Shown piece after piece: positions 1 through 6,031 of a DNA stretch of 6,609 bases (positions are counted from its first letter, which is position 1; each line of letters opens with the position of its first letter). The notes under the pieces were generated by a model. It worked only from the letters and a program-made list of their open reading frames with translations, was not told the DNA's origin and ran no database searches. Source of the DNA: Nocardioidaceae bacterium (GTDB lineage Bacteria; Actinomycetota; Actinomycetes; Propionibacteriales; Nocardioidaceae). Where the stretch lies: NCBI GenBank assembly GCA_013811715.1, contig JACCUS010000083.1:1-6609 (forward strand), given 5' to 3'. Position numbers and translations under genes: made by a program.

Positions 1-707
1 CTGTGCTCGCGTCGCCCGAACGACTTGATGCTCCGGAAACCCACCGCGGCTTCCTCCACGGCCGTTGCGACGTCGCCCTGCTGGTCTTGGACCCGTCGCG
101 AGACGACGGTGTACTTCGTCTCGAAGCTCTTGCTCAGCATGATGATCGGGATGGCGGAGAATGCGACAACGAGACCGAGCGGCCAGTACATCTTCAACAG
201 CAGCAGCGTCACCACAACGAGCTGGAGGATGTTGATCATCAAGAAGAGCAGGCCGAAGCCCATGAACCTGCGGATCGAGCCGAGGTCCACCGTGACACGC
301 GAGAGCAGCTGCCCGCTTTGCCAGCGGCCGTGGAACTCCATCGGCAGCGCCTGCAGGTGCCGGTACAGGCCGTTCCGCACGGCTGTCTCGAACCCGAGTA
401 CGGCGCGCGCCTGCACCCATCGCCGGATGAAGACGAGCGCGGCCTCCAGCACGCCGAGCACCAACGCCAGCAGCCCCAGCGGCAGGATCGGGCCCACGTC
501 GTGGTCTGCGATCGGTCCGTCGATGACCGCCTTGGTCACCAGCGGGATGGACAGGCTCACGAAGACCCCGACGAGGGCCGAGCTGCCCATGATCGCGAGC
601 TCCCGGACGTAGGGCCGCATGTAGCCGCGTAGCCGCCACAGCGAGCGGACCCCGCCCCTGGCGGGTGGCTGATCGGTGGGCGTGTCGGTGGCGGTGACGG
701 CGGTCAT
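1..707 (-). CDS. ABC exporter subunit, N-terminal transmembrane domain (partial)
   Basis: The first 235 codons of a type-1 ABC exporter; the rest, including any nucleotide-binding domain, lies beyond the left edge. The ATG at 705-707 is preceded by GAGGGGG about 12 bases upstream, which favours this start. A polar Pro/Thr-rich leader of about 22 residues precedes hydrophobic helices near residues 38-58, 71-90 and a long pair near 146-190. Features typical of the family are PLVTKAVIDGPI at about 55-66, the RxxLYRHLQALPMEFH region with GQLLSRVTVDL following (an intracellular coupling helix), and AAVGFRSIKSFGRRE at the window edge, which matches the 'G-x-R-x-x-K-A/S-F-x-R-E' stretch before the last membrane helices. 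Such proteins are half-transporters that dimerise in the cytoplasmic membrane and use ATP to export lipids, drugs or peptides. The substrate cannot be told. It lies 177 bases downstream of the aminotransferase gene on the same strand and may have its own promoter. Confidence 0.88.
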   Translation of the reverse strand, partial: MTAVTATDTPTDQPPARGGVRSLWRLRGYMRPYVRELAIMGSSALVGVFVSLSIPLVTKAVIDGPIADHDVGPILPLGLLALVLGVLEAALVFIRRWVQARAVLGFETAVRNGLYRHLQALPMEFHGRWQSGQLLSRVTVDLGSIRRFMGFGLLFLMINILQLVVVTLLLLKMYWPLGLVVAFSAIPIIMLSKSFETKYTVVSRRVQDQQGDVATAVEEAAVGFRSIKSFGRREH

Positions 708-794
708 CGGTGGCGGTGGCCCCCTCGTCGGTCGACGGCGAATCCCACCGGAACCGCGTCGACCCGGGCGCGACGATGGGAACGGCAGGTGGGA

Positions 795-823
795 AGTGTA
801 AGCACCAGCCTAGCCCATGCCTC
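795..823 (-). promoter_or_regulatory. possible promoter of the ABC exporter gene
   Basis: On the minus strand a TACACT hexamer (795-800) fits the actinobacterial -10 pattern TAnnnT. GAGGCA (818-823) lies 17 bases upstream but matches TTGACA at only three positions. A second candidate -10, TAGGCT, is at 807-812. Transcription from TACACT would give a leader of roughly 80 bases. The call is weak, resting on position between two same-strand genes and on the -10 alone. Confidence 0.22.
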
Positions 824-857
824 TAACGCGGCGCGAACCGTTAACAGTCTCTGCGGC

Positions 858-872
858 CCGGCCTTCAGCCGG
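858..872 (-). terminator. weak hairpin after the aminotransferase gene
   Basis: CCGGC-TGAAG-GCCGG (minus strand) is a perfect 5-bp GC stem with a 5-base loop, starting 12 bases after the aminotransferase stop codon. No U-tract follows, so it is not a canonical intrinsic terminator. Actinobacterial terminators often lack a U-tract, so attenuation or mRNA 3'-end protection is possible. GC-rich 5-bp stems also occur by chance in such DNA. Confidence 0.3.
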
Positions 873-884
873 ACGGCACCGCAC

Positions 885-1967
885 TCACGAGGCGACGACC
901 TGGGACTTCCACGCGGCGGCGGTGTCGAGGAAGAGGTCGTTGGCCGCGATCTCGTCGATCGACACCCGCACCCCCTCGCCGGCGAACGGCCGGACGCTGA
1001 CCCCGACCTGGTCGCACGCCTGCGCGAACGCCACCGCGTCCTCGCCGAGCGCGAGCCACAAGAAGTTGCCCTGAGCGTCCGGCACACTCCAGCCCTGCTC
1101 GCGCAGCGCGGTCACGACCCGCGTCCGCTCCTCGACGAGCGCATCGACCCGCTCGAAGAGCTCCTCCTCGGCCTCCAGTGAAGCCATCGCCGCAGCTTGG
1201 GCGATCTGGGAGACCCCGAACGGCAGGGCACACTTGCGAATCGCCTCCGCCACCGGCGCCGGCGCGACCGCGTACCCGACTCGGAGCCCGGCGAGCCCGT
1301 AGGCCTTGGAGAAGGTGCGGAGCACCACGACGTTGCCGCGCCCACGCGCCACCTCCAGTCCGTCGAAACGGCCCGGGTCGGTGACGAACTCGTGGTAGGC
1401 CTCGTCGATGGCGACCAGCACGTGCGGGGGCACCGTGTCGAGGAACCTCACCAGCTCGTCGCGGCGGACCGCCGGCCCGGTGGGGTTGTTCGGGGAGCAC
1501 ACGACGACGACCTTCGTGGCGTCGGTGATCGCCGCCTGCATCGCGGGGAGGTCGTGCCGGGCGCCGTCGTCAAGTGGGACCCGCACCCCTGTCGCGCCGG
1601 TGACCCCCACCGCGATCGGGTAGGCCTCGAAGGACCGCCAGGCGTACACCACCTCGTCGCCGTCGGTGCAGATAGCCTGGAGCAGATGATAGAAGACCGC
1701 GACCGACCCGGCGCCGGAGGCGATCTGCTCGACCCCGACTCCGCTCTTCTCGGCCAATGCGCTGTGCAGCGCACTCACTCCCATGTCGGGGTAGCGGTTC
1801 ATGGCCTCGGCGGCACTGATCGCCCGCCTCAGCACCCCGGGCAGTGGCGGGTAGGGGTTCTCGTTGCTGGAGAGCTTGTACGACGTCTGGGCGCCGGCGC
1901 TGGGCGGCTTGCCGGGCAGGTAGGCCGGGATCGTGTCGAGGGCCGGCCGGAATCGCGGGGTCACCAT
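885..1967 (-). CDS. pat: PLP-dependent aromatic amino acid / histidinol-phosphate aminotransferase (HisC/Pat family)
   Basis: A fold-type I aminotransferase of 360 residues, a normal length for HisC/Pat. Visible landmarks are KLSSNENPYPPLP near residue 31 (substrate end of the active site), the CSPNNPTGP motif, AIDEAYHEF with Asp188 and Tyr191 (PLP ring contacts), and TFSKAYGLAGLRVGY with the Schiff-base lysine at 221. The enzyme moves an amino group between glutamate and an imidazole or aromatic 2-oxo acid in the cytoplasm, in histidine or in phenylalanine/tyrosine synthesis. From memory the sequence closely resembles M. tuberculosis Rv3772 (HisC2/Pat), and no other his gene is nearby, so I favour the aromatic role over HisC. 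An upstream GTG (1973), the ATG (1967) and a GTG (1964) are all in frame. I chose ATG because AGGG lies 8 bases before it and a TAGGGT -10 sits right for leaderless initiation. The GTG at 1964 would align best with the mycobacterial N-terminus. Confidence 0.9.
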   Translation of the reverse strand: MVTPRFRPALDTIPAYLPGKPPSAGAQTSYKLSSNENPYPPLPGVLRRAISAAEAMNRYPDMGVSALHSALAEKSGVGVEQIASGAGSVAVFYHLLQAICTDGDEVVYAWRSFEAYPIAVGVTGATGVRVPLDDGARHDLPAMQAAITDATKVVVVCSPNNPTGPAVRRDELVRFLDTVPPHVLVAIDEAYHEFVTDPGRFDGLEVARGRGNVVVLRTFSKAYGLAGLRVGYAVAPAPVAEAIRKCALPFGVSQIAQAAAMASLEAEEELFERVDALVEERTRVVTALREQGWSVPDAQGNFLWLALGEDAVAFAQACDQVGVSVRPFAGEGVRVSIDEIAANDLFLDTAAAWKSQVVAS

Positions 1968-1974
1968 GGCCACG

Positions 1975-2002
1975 ACCCTAACGGTCTGCCCGTCCTCGTC
2001 GA
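1975..2002 (-). promoter_or_regulatory. candidate leaderless promoter of the aminotransferase gene
   Basis: On the minus strand TCGACG (1997-2002, four of six matches to TTGACA) and TAGGGT (1975-1980, TAnnnT) are separated by 16 bases. The ATG at 1967 begins 7 bases after the -10, so transcription would start at or next to the start codon. Leaderless mRNAs are common in actinobacteria. The same AGGG could instead serve as a Shine-Dalgarno sequence, so the two readings compete. Confidence 0.38.
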
Positions 2003-2031
2003 CTCCGCGGCGGACGTGGGACGATCAGCAC

Positions 2032-2409
2032 GTGACCGAATGGATCGTCCGCATCATCGGCAACGCGTGTGGACTGGCGGTCGCCGCCTGGATATTCGAC
2101 GGCATCGGACTCACCGGCGGCTCCGACACCGACCGTGCCGTCACCCTGGTCGTCGTTGCCTTGCTGTTCGGGGTGGTGAACGAGTTCGTCCGCCCAGTCG
2201 TCGCGTTCCTATCGCTGCCCCTCTACGTGCTGACCCTGGGGCTGATGTTCTTCGTGGTCAACGCGCTGATGCTGCTGCTCACCGGCTGGGTCTCCGAGCA
2301 GCTCGATCTCGGCTTCTACGTCGACGGCTTCTTCACCGCGGTCTTCGGGGCGGTCGTGATCTCCCTGATCGGCTCGCTCGTCAGCCTCTTCCTGCCCGGC
2401 TCCGACTGA
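2032..2409 (+). CDS. small four-helix membrane protein, phage holin family 4 type (PF04020-like)
   Basis: A 125-residue, very hydrophobic protein. Predicted membrane segments are at about 4-25, 31-48, 50-79 and 93-120, with the charged or polar break NEFVRP between the second and third and a WVSEQLDLGFYVDGF loop before the last. This layout, the size and the conserved 'NEFVRPVVAFLSLPLYVLTLGL' type of core fit PF04020 (mycobacterial 4-TMS phage holin, superfamily IV). The family name comes from similarity only: these are ordinary chromosomal genes in many bacteria, no phage gene is nearby, and the function is unknown. The GTG at 2032 is chosen, with GGGA about 10 bases upstream. An open frame continues back to 1933, but it would add a polar stretch overlapping the divergent aminotransferase start. 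It is the first gene of a likely operon, with its stop 15 bases before the next start. Confidence 0.82.
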   Translation: MTEWIVRIIGNACGLAVAAWIFDGIGLTGGSDTDRAVTLVVVALLFGVVNEFVRPVVAFLSLPLYVLTLGLMFFVVNALMLLLTGWVSEQLDLGFYVDGFFTAVFGAVVISLIGSLVSLFLPGSD

Positions 2410-2424
2410 GAGGTTTCGATACCC

Positions 2425-2934
2425 GTGGTACTGCCACCACCCCGCCGCCCCGGAACGCCGTACTCGATCGCCTTGGTCTGCCTGGGCAACATCTGTCGAT
2501 CCCCGACCGCCCAAGTGGTCTTGACGTCGAAGCTTGACGCCGAGGGGCTCGGGGATCTGGTACGGGTCCGCAGCGCCGGCACCGGGGCCTGGCATGTCGG
2601 AGAGGCGATGGACCGTCGGGCCGCCACCACGCTGACCGCCCACGGGTACGACCCTACGCGACATCGCGCGCAGCACTTTTGCGCCGACTGGTTCGACAGG
2701 CACGACGTTGTCCTCGTGATGGACGACCGCAACCTCCTCGAGGTCGACGCGCTCGCGCAAGACGACGAGCAGCGAAAACGCACGCTGCTCTTTCGGACAT
2801 TCGACCCCGACGTCGCACACGGGATCGACCTCCCAGACCCGTGGTACGGCGGTCAGGACGGCTTCGAGGTGATGCTCGGCGTCGTCGAGCGCACCGCCGA
2901 TGCGTTGGTCACCGAGCTCAAGCGCACCGTGTGA
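2425..2934 (+). CDS. low-molecular-weight protein-tyrosine-phosphatase family protein
   Basis: A 169-residue cytosolic protein of the LMW-PTP family (usual length about 150-165). The phosphate-binding loop is VCLGNICRSPTA, with nucleophile Cys19 and Arg25 in the C-x5-R motif and Ser26 following. SAGTGAWHVG at 50-59 is the usual second strand/loop. The general acid is Asp138 in LPDPWYGG, a fully canonical DP(W/Y)Y motif, so the enzyme looks active. The catalytic cysteine forms a phosphocysteine intermediate. Family members act on phosphotyrosine, on arginine phosphate, or on ribulosamine/erythrulosamine 5-phosphates. The kinase-family gene 9 bases downstream makes the last role attractive here. 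The GTG at 2425 is the only reasonable start: AGAGG lies about 11 bases upstream, and the next in-frame candidate would fall at the catalytic loop. The N-terminal 12 residues are a Pro/Arg-rich extension compared with short family members. Confidence 0.9.
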   Translation: MVLPPPRRPGTPYSIALVCLGNICRSPTAQVVLTSKLDAEGLGDLVRVRSAGTGAWHVGEAMDRRAATTLTAHGYDPTRHRAQHFCADWFDRHDVVLVMDDRNLLEVDALAQDDEQRKRTLLFRTFDPDVAHGIDLPDPWYGGQDGFEVMLGVVERTADALVTELKRTV

Positions 2935-2943
2935 GCACGACCC

Positions 2944-3825
2944 ATGGCCAAGTTGAGCACGATCGCAAACCGCGCCGGGTCCTTGGTCGGGACGCCGGTG
3001 GTGGCGACCACCCCCGTGGCTGGAGGCGATGTCTGCACGGCCACCCGGGTTCGTCTCAGTGATGGCCGGAACGCCTTCGTCAAGACCCGGTCGCACGCGC
3101 CGCCCGGCTTCTTCGCCCATGAAGCGCGCGGCCTCAGCTGGCTGGCCGAAGCCGACGGCGTCGCCACGCCTGACGTCTTGGCCGCCGCAGACGACTGCCT
3201 CGTCTTGTCCTGGATCGAGCCCGGCCGTCCCAGCGCCGAATCCGTCGAGGCGTTCGGCCGGTCGCTGGCGGCAACCCACTCGGCCGGCGCCCAGAGCTTC
3301 GGCGCGGAGCACGACGGCTACATCGGGACGATTCCGCTCACCAACACCCCCACCCAGCAGTGGCCGGAGTTCTGGGCGACCCGCCGGGTGCTCCCTTACC
3401 TGAAGGTGGCACACGACAGGCATGCGGTCAGCGATCAGGATGCGGCCGCCGTCGAGCAGGTGATCGACCGACTAGACGACTTCGCCGGGCCGCCGGAGCC
3501 TCCGAGCAGGCTGCATGGCGACTTGTGGTCCGGCAACATCGTGTGGGACGCCGAAGGCCGCGGTCACCTCGTCGACCCAGCCGCTCACGGAGGTCATCGT
3601 GAGACCGACCTGGCCATGCTCGCCTTGTTCGGGGCGCCGCATCTGCCCCGATTGCTAGCCGCGTACGACGAGGCCGCACCGCTCAGGGACGGATGGCGTC
3701 AGCGGGTGCCGCTGCACCAGTTGCACCCGCTACTCGTGCACGCGATCCTCTTCGGCGGGTCGTACGGCGGCCGCGCCGGCGCCGCCGCTCGTGCCCTGCT
3801 CGACGGGACCCCCGATGGCCGATGA
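2944..3825 (+). CDS. fructosamine/ribulosamine kinase family protein
   Basis: A 293-residue member of the fructosamine kinase family (PF03881), which has a protein-kinase-like/aminoglycoside-phosphotransferase fold. Landmarks are AGGDV near 26-30 (nucleotide loop), FVKT with Lys47 (ATP-binding lysine), HEARGLSWLAEA with Glu60 pairing to that lysine, RLHGDLWSGNIVW with the catalytic-loop Asp193 and Asn198, and LVDPAAHGGHRETDLAM with metal-binding Asp211 and the family signature GHRE-x-DLAM. All catalytic residues are present. Family members phosphorylate the sugar part of ketoamine adducts on protein lysines, making them unstable so that the lysine is released. Many bacterial members prefer ribulosamines or erythrulosamines to fructosamines. 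The upstream in-frame TGA (the phosphatase stop) leaves only 9 bases before this ATG, with no clear Shine-Dalgarno sequence, suggesting translational coupling to the phosphatase gene. The actual substrate is inferred from family and neighbour. Confidence 0.9.
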   Translation: MAKLSTIANRAGSLVGTPVVATTPVAGGDVCTATRVRLSDGRNAFVKTRSHAPPGFFAHEARGLSWLAEADGVATPDVLAAADDCLVLSWIEPGRPSAESVEAFGRSLAATHSAGAQSFGAEHDGYIGTIPLTNTPTQQWPEFWATRRVLPYLKVAHDRHAVSDQDAAAVEQVIDRLDDFAGPPEPPSRLHGDLWSGNIVWDAEGRGHLVDPAAHGGHRETDLAMLALFGAPHLPRLLAAYDEAAPLRDGWRQRVPLHQLHPLLVHAILFGGSYGGRAGAAARALLDGTPDGR

Positions 3826-3832
3826 ATCCGAA

Positions 3833-3860
3833 TCTTAGTCGCGTCTCAGACCGATCTGGC
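3833..3860 (+). promoter_or_regulatory. candidate MprA operator upstream of mprA (three phased direct repeats)
   Basis: In the 47-base gap before mprA the hexamers TCTTAG (3833), TCTCAG (3844) and TCTGGC (3855) start exactly 11 bases apart, in direct orientation. The array ends 12 bases before the mprA ATG. Direct repeats about one helical turn apart are how OmpR/PhoB-type regulators bind as head-to-tail dimers. The M. tuberculosis MprA box is described as 19 bp with two loosely conserved 8-bp direct subrepeats, the same 11-base period. Autoregulation of mprAB is known in mycobacteria. That this array binds MprA is inference, strengthened by a related array before pepD. Confidence 0.6.
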
Positions 3861-3872
3861 ACCCTTGAGACC

Positions 3873-4565
3873 ATGCGAATCTTGGTCGTGGACGACGACC
3901 GTGCCGTGCGGGACTCGTTACGGCGTTCCTTGGAGTTCAACGGGTACGAGGTCGCGCTGGCAAACGACGGCGTCGAGGCCCTCGCCCGGATCAACGGGCT
4001 CGCTCCGGACGCCCTCATCGTGGACGTGATGATGCCGCGACTCGACGGCATCGAGACGACGAAGGCGCTCCGTGCCGCGGGCAACGACCTTCCGATCCTC
4101 GTGCTCACCGCGCGCGACTCGGTCAACGACCGCGTCGACGGACTCGACGCCGGCGCCGATGACTACCTCGCGAAGCCCTTCGCCCTCGAGGAGCTGCTGG
4201 CCAGGGTCCGTGCGATGCTGCGTCGACGTGCCCTCGGGTCGGACGGACCCGACGACGAGGGGCCGCTCGCCTGCGCCGACCTGACGATGAACCCGGTGAC
4301 CCGCGAGGTCAAGCGCGACGACCGGCCGATCACCTTGACGCGCACCGAGTGGGACCTGCTGGAGCTGTTCATGCGTCGCCCCAAACGTGTCTTGGAGCGT
4401 GCCTTCATTTTGGAGGAGGTGTGGGGCTACGACTTCCCGACCACCGCCAACTCCTTGGAGGTGTACGTCGGCTACGTGCGGCGCAAGACAGAGGCCGAGG
4501 GTGAGCCGCGACTGTTGCACACCGTCCGGGGGGTCGGCTACGTGTTGCGCGAGTCACCTCCGTGA
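3873..4565 (+). CDS. mprA: response regulator MprA (OmpR/PhoB family)
   Basis: A 230-residue response regulator. The receiver domain covers about residues 1-120, with acidic-pocket Asp7-Asp8-Asp9, phospho-acceptor Asp51 in LIVDVMMPRLDG, switch Thr79 in LVLTARD and Lys101 in LAKPFALEELLARVRAML. An acidic linker (about 122-132) leads to the winged-helix DNA-binding domain, with TLTRTEWDLLELFMRRP and the recognition region NSLEVYVGYVRRK, ending in HTVRGVGYVLRESPP. From memory this is nearly collinear with M. tuberculosis MprA, including the FALEELLAR and ILEEVWG stretches. The ATG at 3873 starts directly on MRILVVDDD, as a receiver domain should. A longer open frame reaches back into the kinase gene but is a shadow. 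The sensor gene overlaps its stop by 4 bases. In mycobacteria MprA responds to envelope stress and regulates sigE, sigB, pepD and itself. Confidence 0.95.
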   Translation: MRILVVDDDRAVRDSLRRSLEFNGYEVALANDGVEALARINGLAPDALIVDVMMPRLDGIETTKALRAAGNDLPILVLTARDSVNDRVDGLDAGADDYLAKPFALEELLARVRAMLRRRALGSDGPDDEGPLACADLTMNPVTREVKRDDRPITLTRTEWDLLELFMRRPKRVLERAFILEEVWGYDFPTTANSLEVYVGYVRRKTEAEGEPRLLHTVRGVGYVLRESPP

Positions 4566-6010
4566 ACCGGATGTCGATGGCCACCAGGATCTCGCTCCTG
4601 GCGGCCTGCGCCGTCGGGTTCGCCGTGACGATTGCGAGCCTGGCCGCCTACGTCAGCCTGCGCGACCAGCTGCACGAGCGCCTCGACAGCTCACTGCTCG
4701 CACGCGCCAACGCGGCCACCGAGACGACGCTCGTCAAGGAGGCCACCTTGAGCAACATCCCTGCGGACTTCCTCGGCGCTGCCGACCTGCGCATCTTTCT
4801 CATCTATGCGGACGGAACGGTGATCCCCAGGGCCAACGCGGACTGGATCGCCCCGCTCACCCCGGAGGAGCTTGAGGTAGCGTCGGGCCGTCTGGATCAG
4901 ACCCTGCGCACCATCGACAAGGGCGGCGGCGACTCACGGGCGGCCACCGTGGAGGCGGGTCCCGGCACGGCCCTGATGTTCGTCCAGTCCGCTGAGCCGA
5001 TCGAACGCACCTTGGACCGGATGGGTCTGGTCCTGCTGCTGGTGGGCGCCGGCGGCATCGTCGCCGCGGCATTGATCGGCTTGGCCGTCGCCCGCTCGGC
5101 GTTGATGCCGGTGCGTCGACTGAGCGCTGCCGCCGAGCACATCGCCCGCACTGAGGAGCTGACCCCCATCGCCATCACCGGGGACGACGAGCTCGCCAGC
5201 CTGGCTGCGTCGTTCAACGAGATGCTCGCGGCGCTCGCCGCGTCGCGCAGCAGACAGCGGCGCCTGGTCGCTGACGCCGGACACGAGCTGCGCACACCGC
5301 TGACCAGCCTGCGCACCAACCTCGAGCTGCTCGCCCAGGCCGACCGGCGTGGTGGGCTGACTCCTGAGCAGCGAGACGAGATCTTCACCGACGCGACCGC
5401 CCAGGTCGAGGAGCTGTCGACGTTGGTGGGTGACTTGGTCGAGCTCGCCCGCGACGAGCCGCTCGTGCGGACCCCGGAGCCGCTGGACTTCGCCGACATC
5501 ACCTCCCACGCCGCGGAGCGGGTGCGGCGGCGCGCCCCCGACGTGGCGTTCGACGTACACACCGAGCCGTGGTGGGTGCTCGGCGAGAAGCAGGTGCTCG
5601 AACGCGCCGTCACCAACCTGCTCGATAATGCCGCGAAATGGAGCCCTCCTGGGGGGACAGTCTCCGTGCGGCTGTCCGACGGCGTTCTCGTCGTTGCCGA
5701 CGAGGGCTCAGGCATCGGTGAGCCCGACCTGCCGATGATCTTCGAGCGCTTCTACCGCTCGGCCGACGCCCGAACGATGCCGGGATCGGGCCTTGGCCTG
5801 TCGATCGTCAAACAGGCCGCAGATCGCCACCAGGGCGTGGTGAGCGTTGCCAATCGCGAGCCCCACGGCACGGTCTTCAAGCTCTCGCTGCCGGGTAAGC
5901 CCGATGAAGAGGCGCACACTGCTCCGGACCCGCGCGGAGATCCCAAGCGTGGCGACGACGTGGGGGCCGATCCCGCCCGATCCACGCCGGCAGCCTCCCG
6001 CGGCCGCTGA
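4562..6010 (+). CDS. mprB: sensor histidine kinase MprB
   Basis: A 482-residue membrane sensor kinase (M. tuberculosis MprB is about 504). Order: short cytoplasmic start, helix at about 10-33, extracytoplasmic sensor domain about 34-152, helix about 155-178, HAMP about 179-230, dimerisation domain with phospho-acceptor His241 in DAGHELRTPLTSLR, and an ATPase domain with Asn356 in LLDNAAKWSPPGG (N box), DEGSGIG at 380-386 (G1), FERFYRS (F box) and GSGLGLSIVKQ at 408-418 (G2). All catalytic boxes are intact. The kinase phosphorylates MprA and, as in related systems, probably also dephosphorylates it. The cytoplasmic half closely resembles mycobacterial MprB, whereas the sensor domain is not recognisable from memory. 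A polar Asp/Pro/Arg-rich tail of about 35 residues ends the protein. The GTG at 4562 overlaps the mprA stop as GTGA, the usual coupling arrangement. In-frame ATGs at 4571 and 4577 are alternatives. Confidence 0.94.
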   Translation: MNRMSMATRISLLAACAVGFAVTIASLAAYVSLRDQLHERLDSSLLARANAATETTLVKEATLSNIPADFLGAADLRIFLIYADGTVIPRANADWIAPLTPEELEVASGRLDQTLRTIDKGGGDSRAATVEAGPGTALMFVQSAEPIERTLDRMGLVLLLVGAGGIVAAALIGLAVARSALMPVRRLSAAAEHIARTEELTPIAITGDDELASLAASFNEMLAALAASRSRQRRLVADAGHELRTPLTSLRTNLELLAQADRRGGLTPEQRDEIFTDATAQVEELSTLVGDLVELARDEPLVRTPEPLDFADITSHAAERVRRRAPDVAFDVHTEPWWVLGEKQVLERAVTNLLDNAAKWSPPGGTVSVRLSDGVLVVADEGSGIGEPDLPMIFERFYRSADARTMPGSGLGLSIVKQAADRHQGVVSVANREPHGTVFKLSLPGKPDEEAHTAPDPRGDPKRGDDVGADPARSTPAASRGR

Positions 6011-6016
6011 CAGCGG

Positions 6017-6031
6017 GATCTCACCGAGATC
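6017..6031 (+). repeat. perfect inverted repeat after mprB
   Basis: GATCTC-ACC-GAGATC has perfect 6-bp arms around a 3-base centre, starting 6 bases after the mprB stop. No T-run follows, so a terminator is unlikely. The left arm contains the first unit of the phased repeat array before pepD, so it may be a palindromic protein-binding element or a short hairpin at the mprB/pepD junction. Confidence 0.5.

Noticed and set aside
3..632. Plus-strand open frames of about 200 codons opposite the ABC exporter gene
   Set aside because: The minus strand carries unmistakable ABC exporter membrane-domain sequence; the plus-strand products are His/Arg/Glu-rich without motifs.
1933..2031. A 33-residue N-terminal extension of the small membrane protein
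   Set aside because: It would overlap the aminotransferase start on the other strand, is polar and lacks family resemblance; the GTG at 2032 begins right before the first membrane helix.
2032..2409. Reading the holin-family membrane protein as a sign of a prophage
   Set aside because: No lysin, structural, integrase or att-like feature is present. PF04020 proteins are common chromosomal genes.
2425..2437. Small imperfect hairpin GTGG-TACTG-CCAC at the phosphatase start codon
   Set aside because: Only a 4-bp stem, too weak to claim a translational control element.
1197..2537. A 446-codon plus-strand open frame running antisense to the aminotransferase and through two plus-strand genes
   Set aside because: Its product is a low-complexity Arg/His/Gly/Asp-rich string with no family motifs. 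It is the expected shadow of high-GC codon usage, while the genes it overlaps have complete catalytic signatures.
3054..3059. A single TCTCAG inside the kinase gene, and its reverse complement at 2406-2411
   Set aside because: Neither has a neighbour at an 11-base step, so they look like chance hexamers rather than operator units.
2209..3423. A 404-codon minus-strand open frame opposite the membrane protein, phosphatase and kinase genes
   Set aside because: It overlaps three well-supported genes, has no recognisable domain and shows shadow-type composition.
3693..3872. A 60-residue N-terminal extension of the response regulator
   Set aside because: It lies mostly inside the kinase gene and is Arg-rich. 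Receiver domains start right at MRILVVDDD, and the repeats before that ATG look like an operator.
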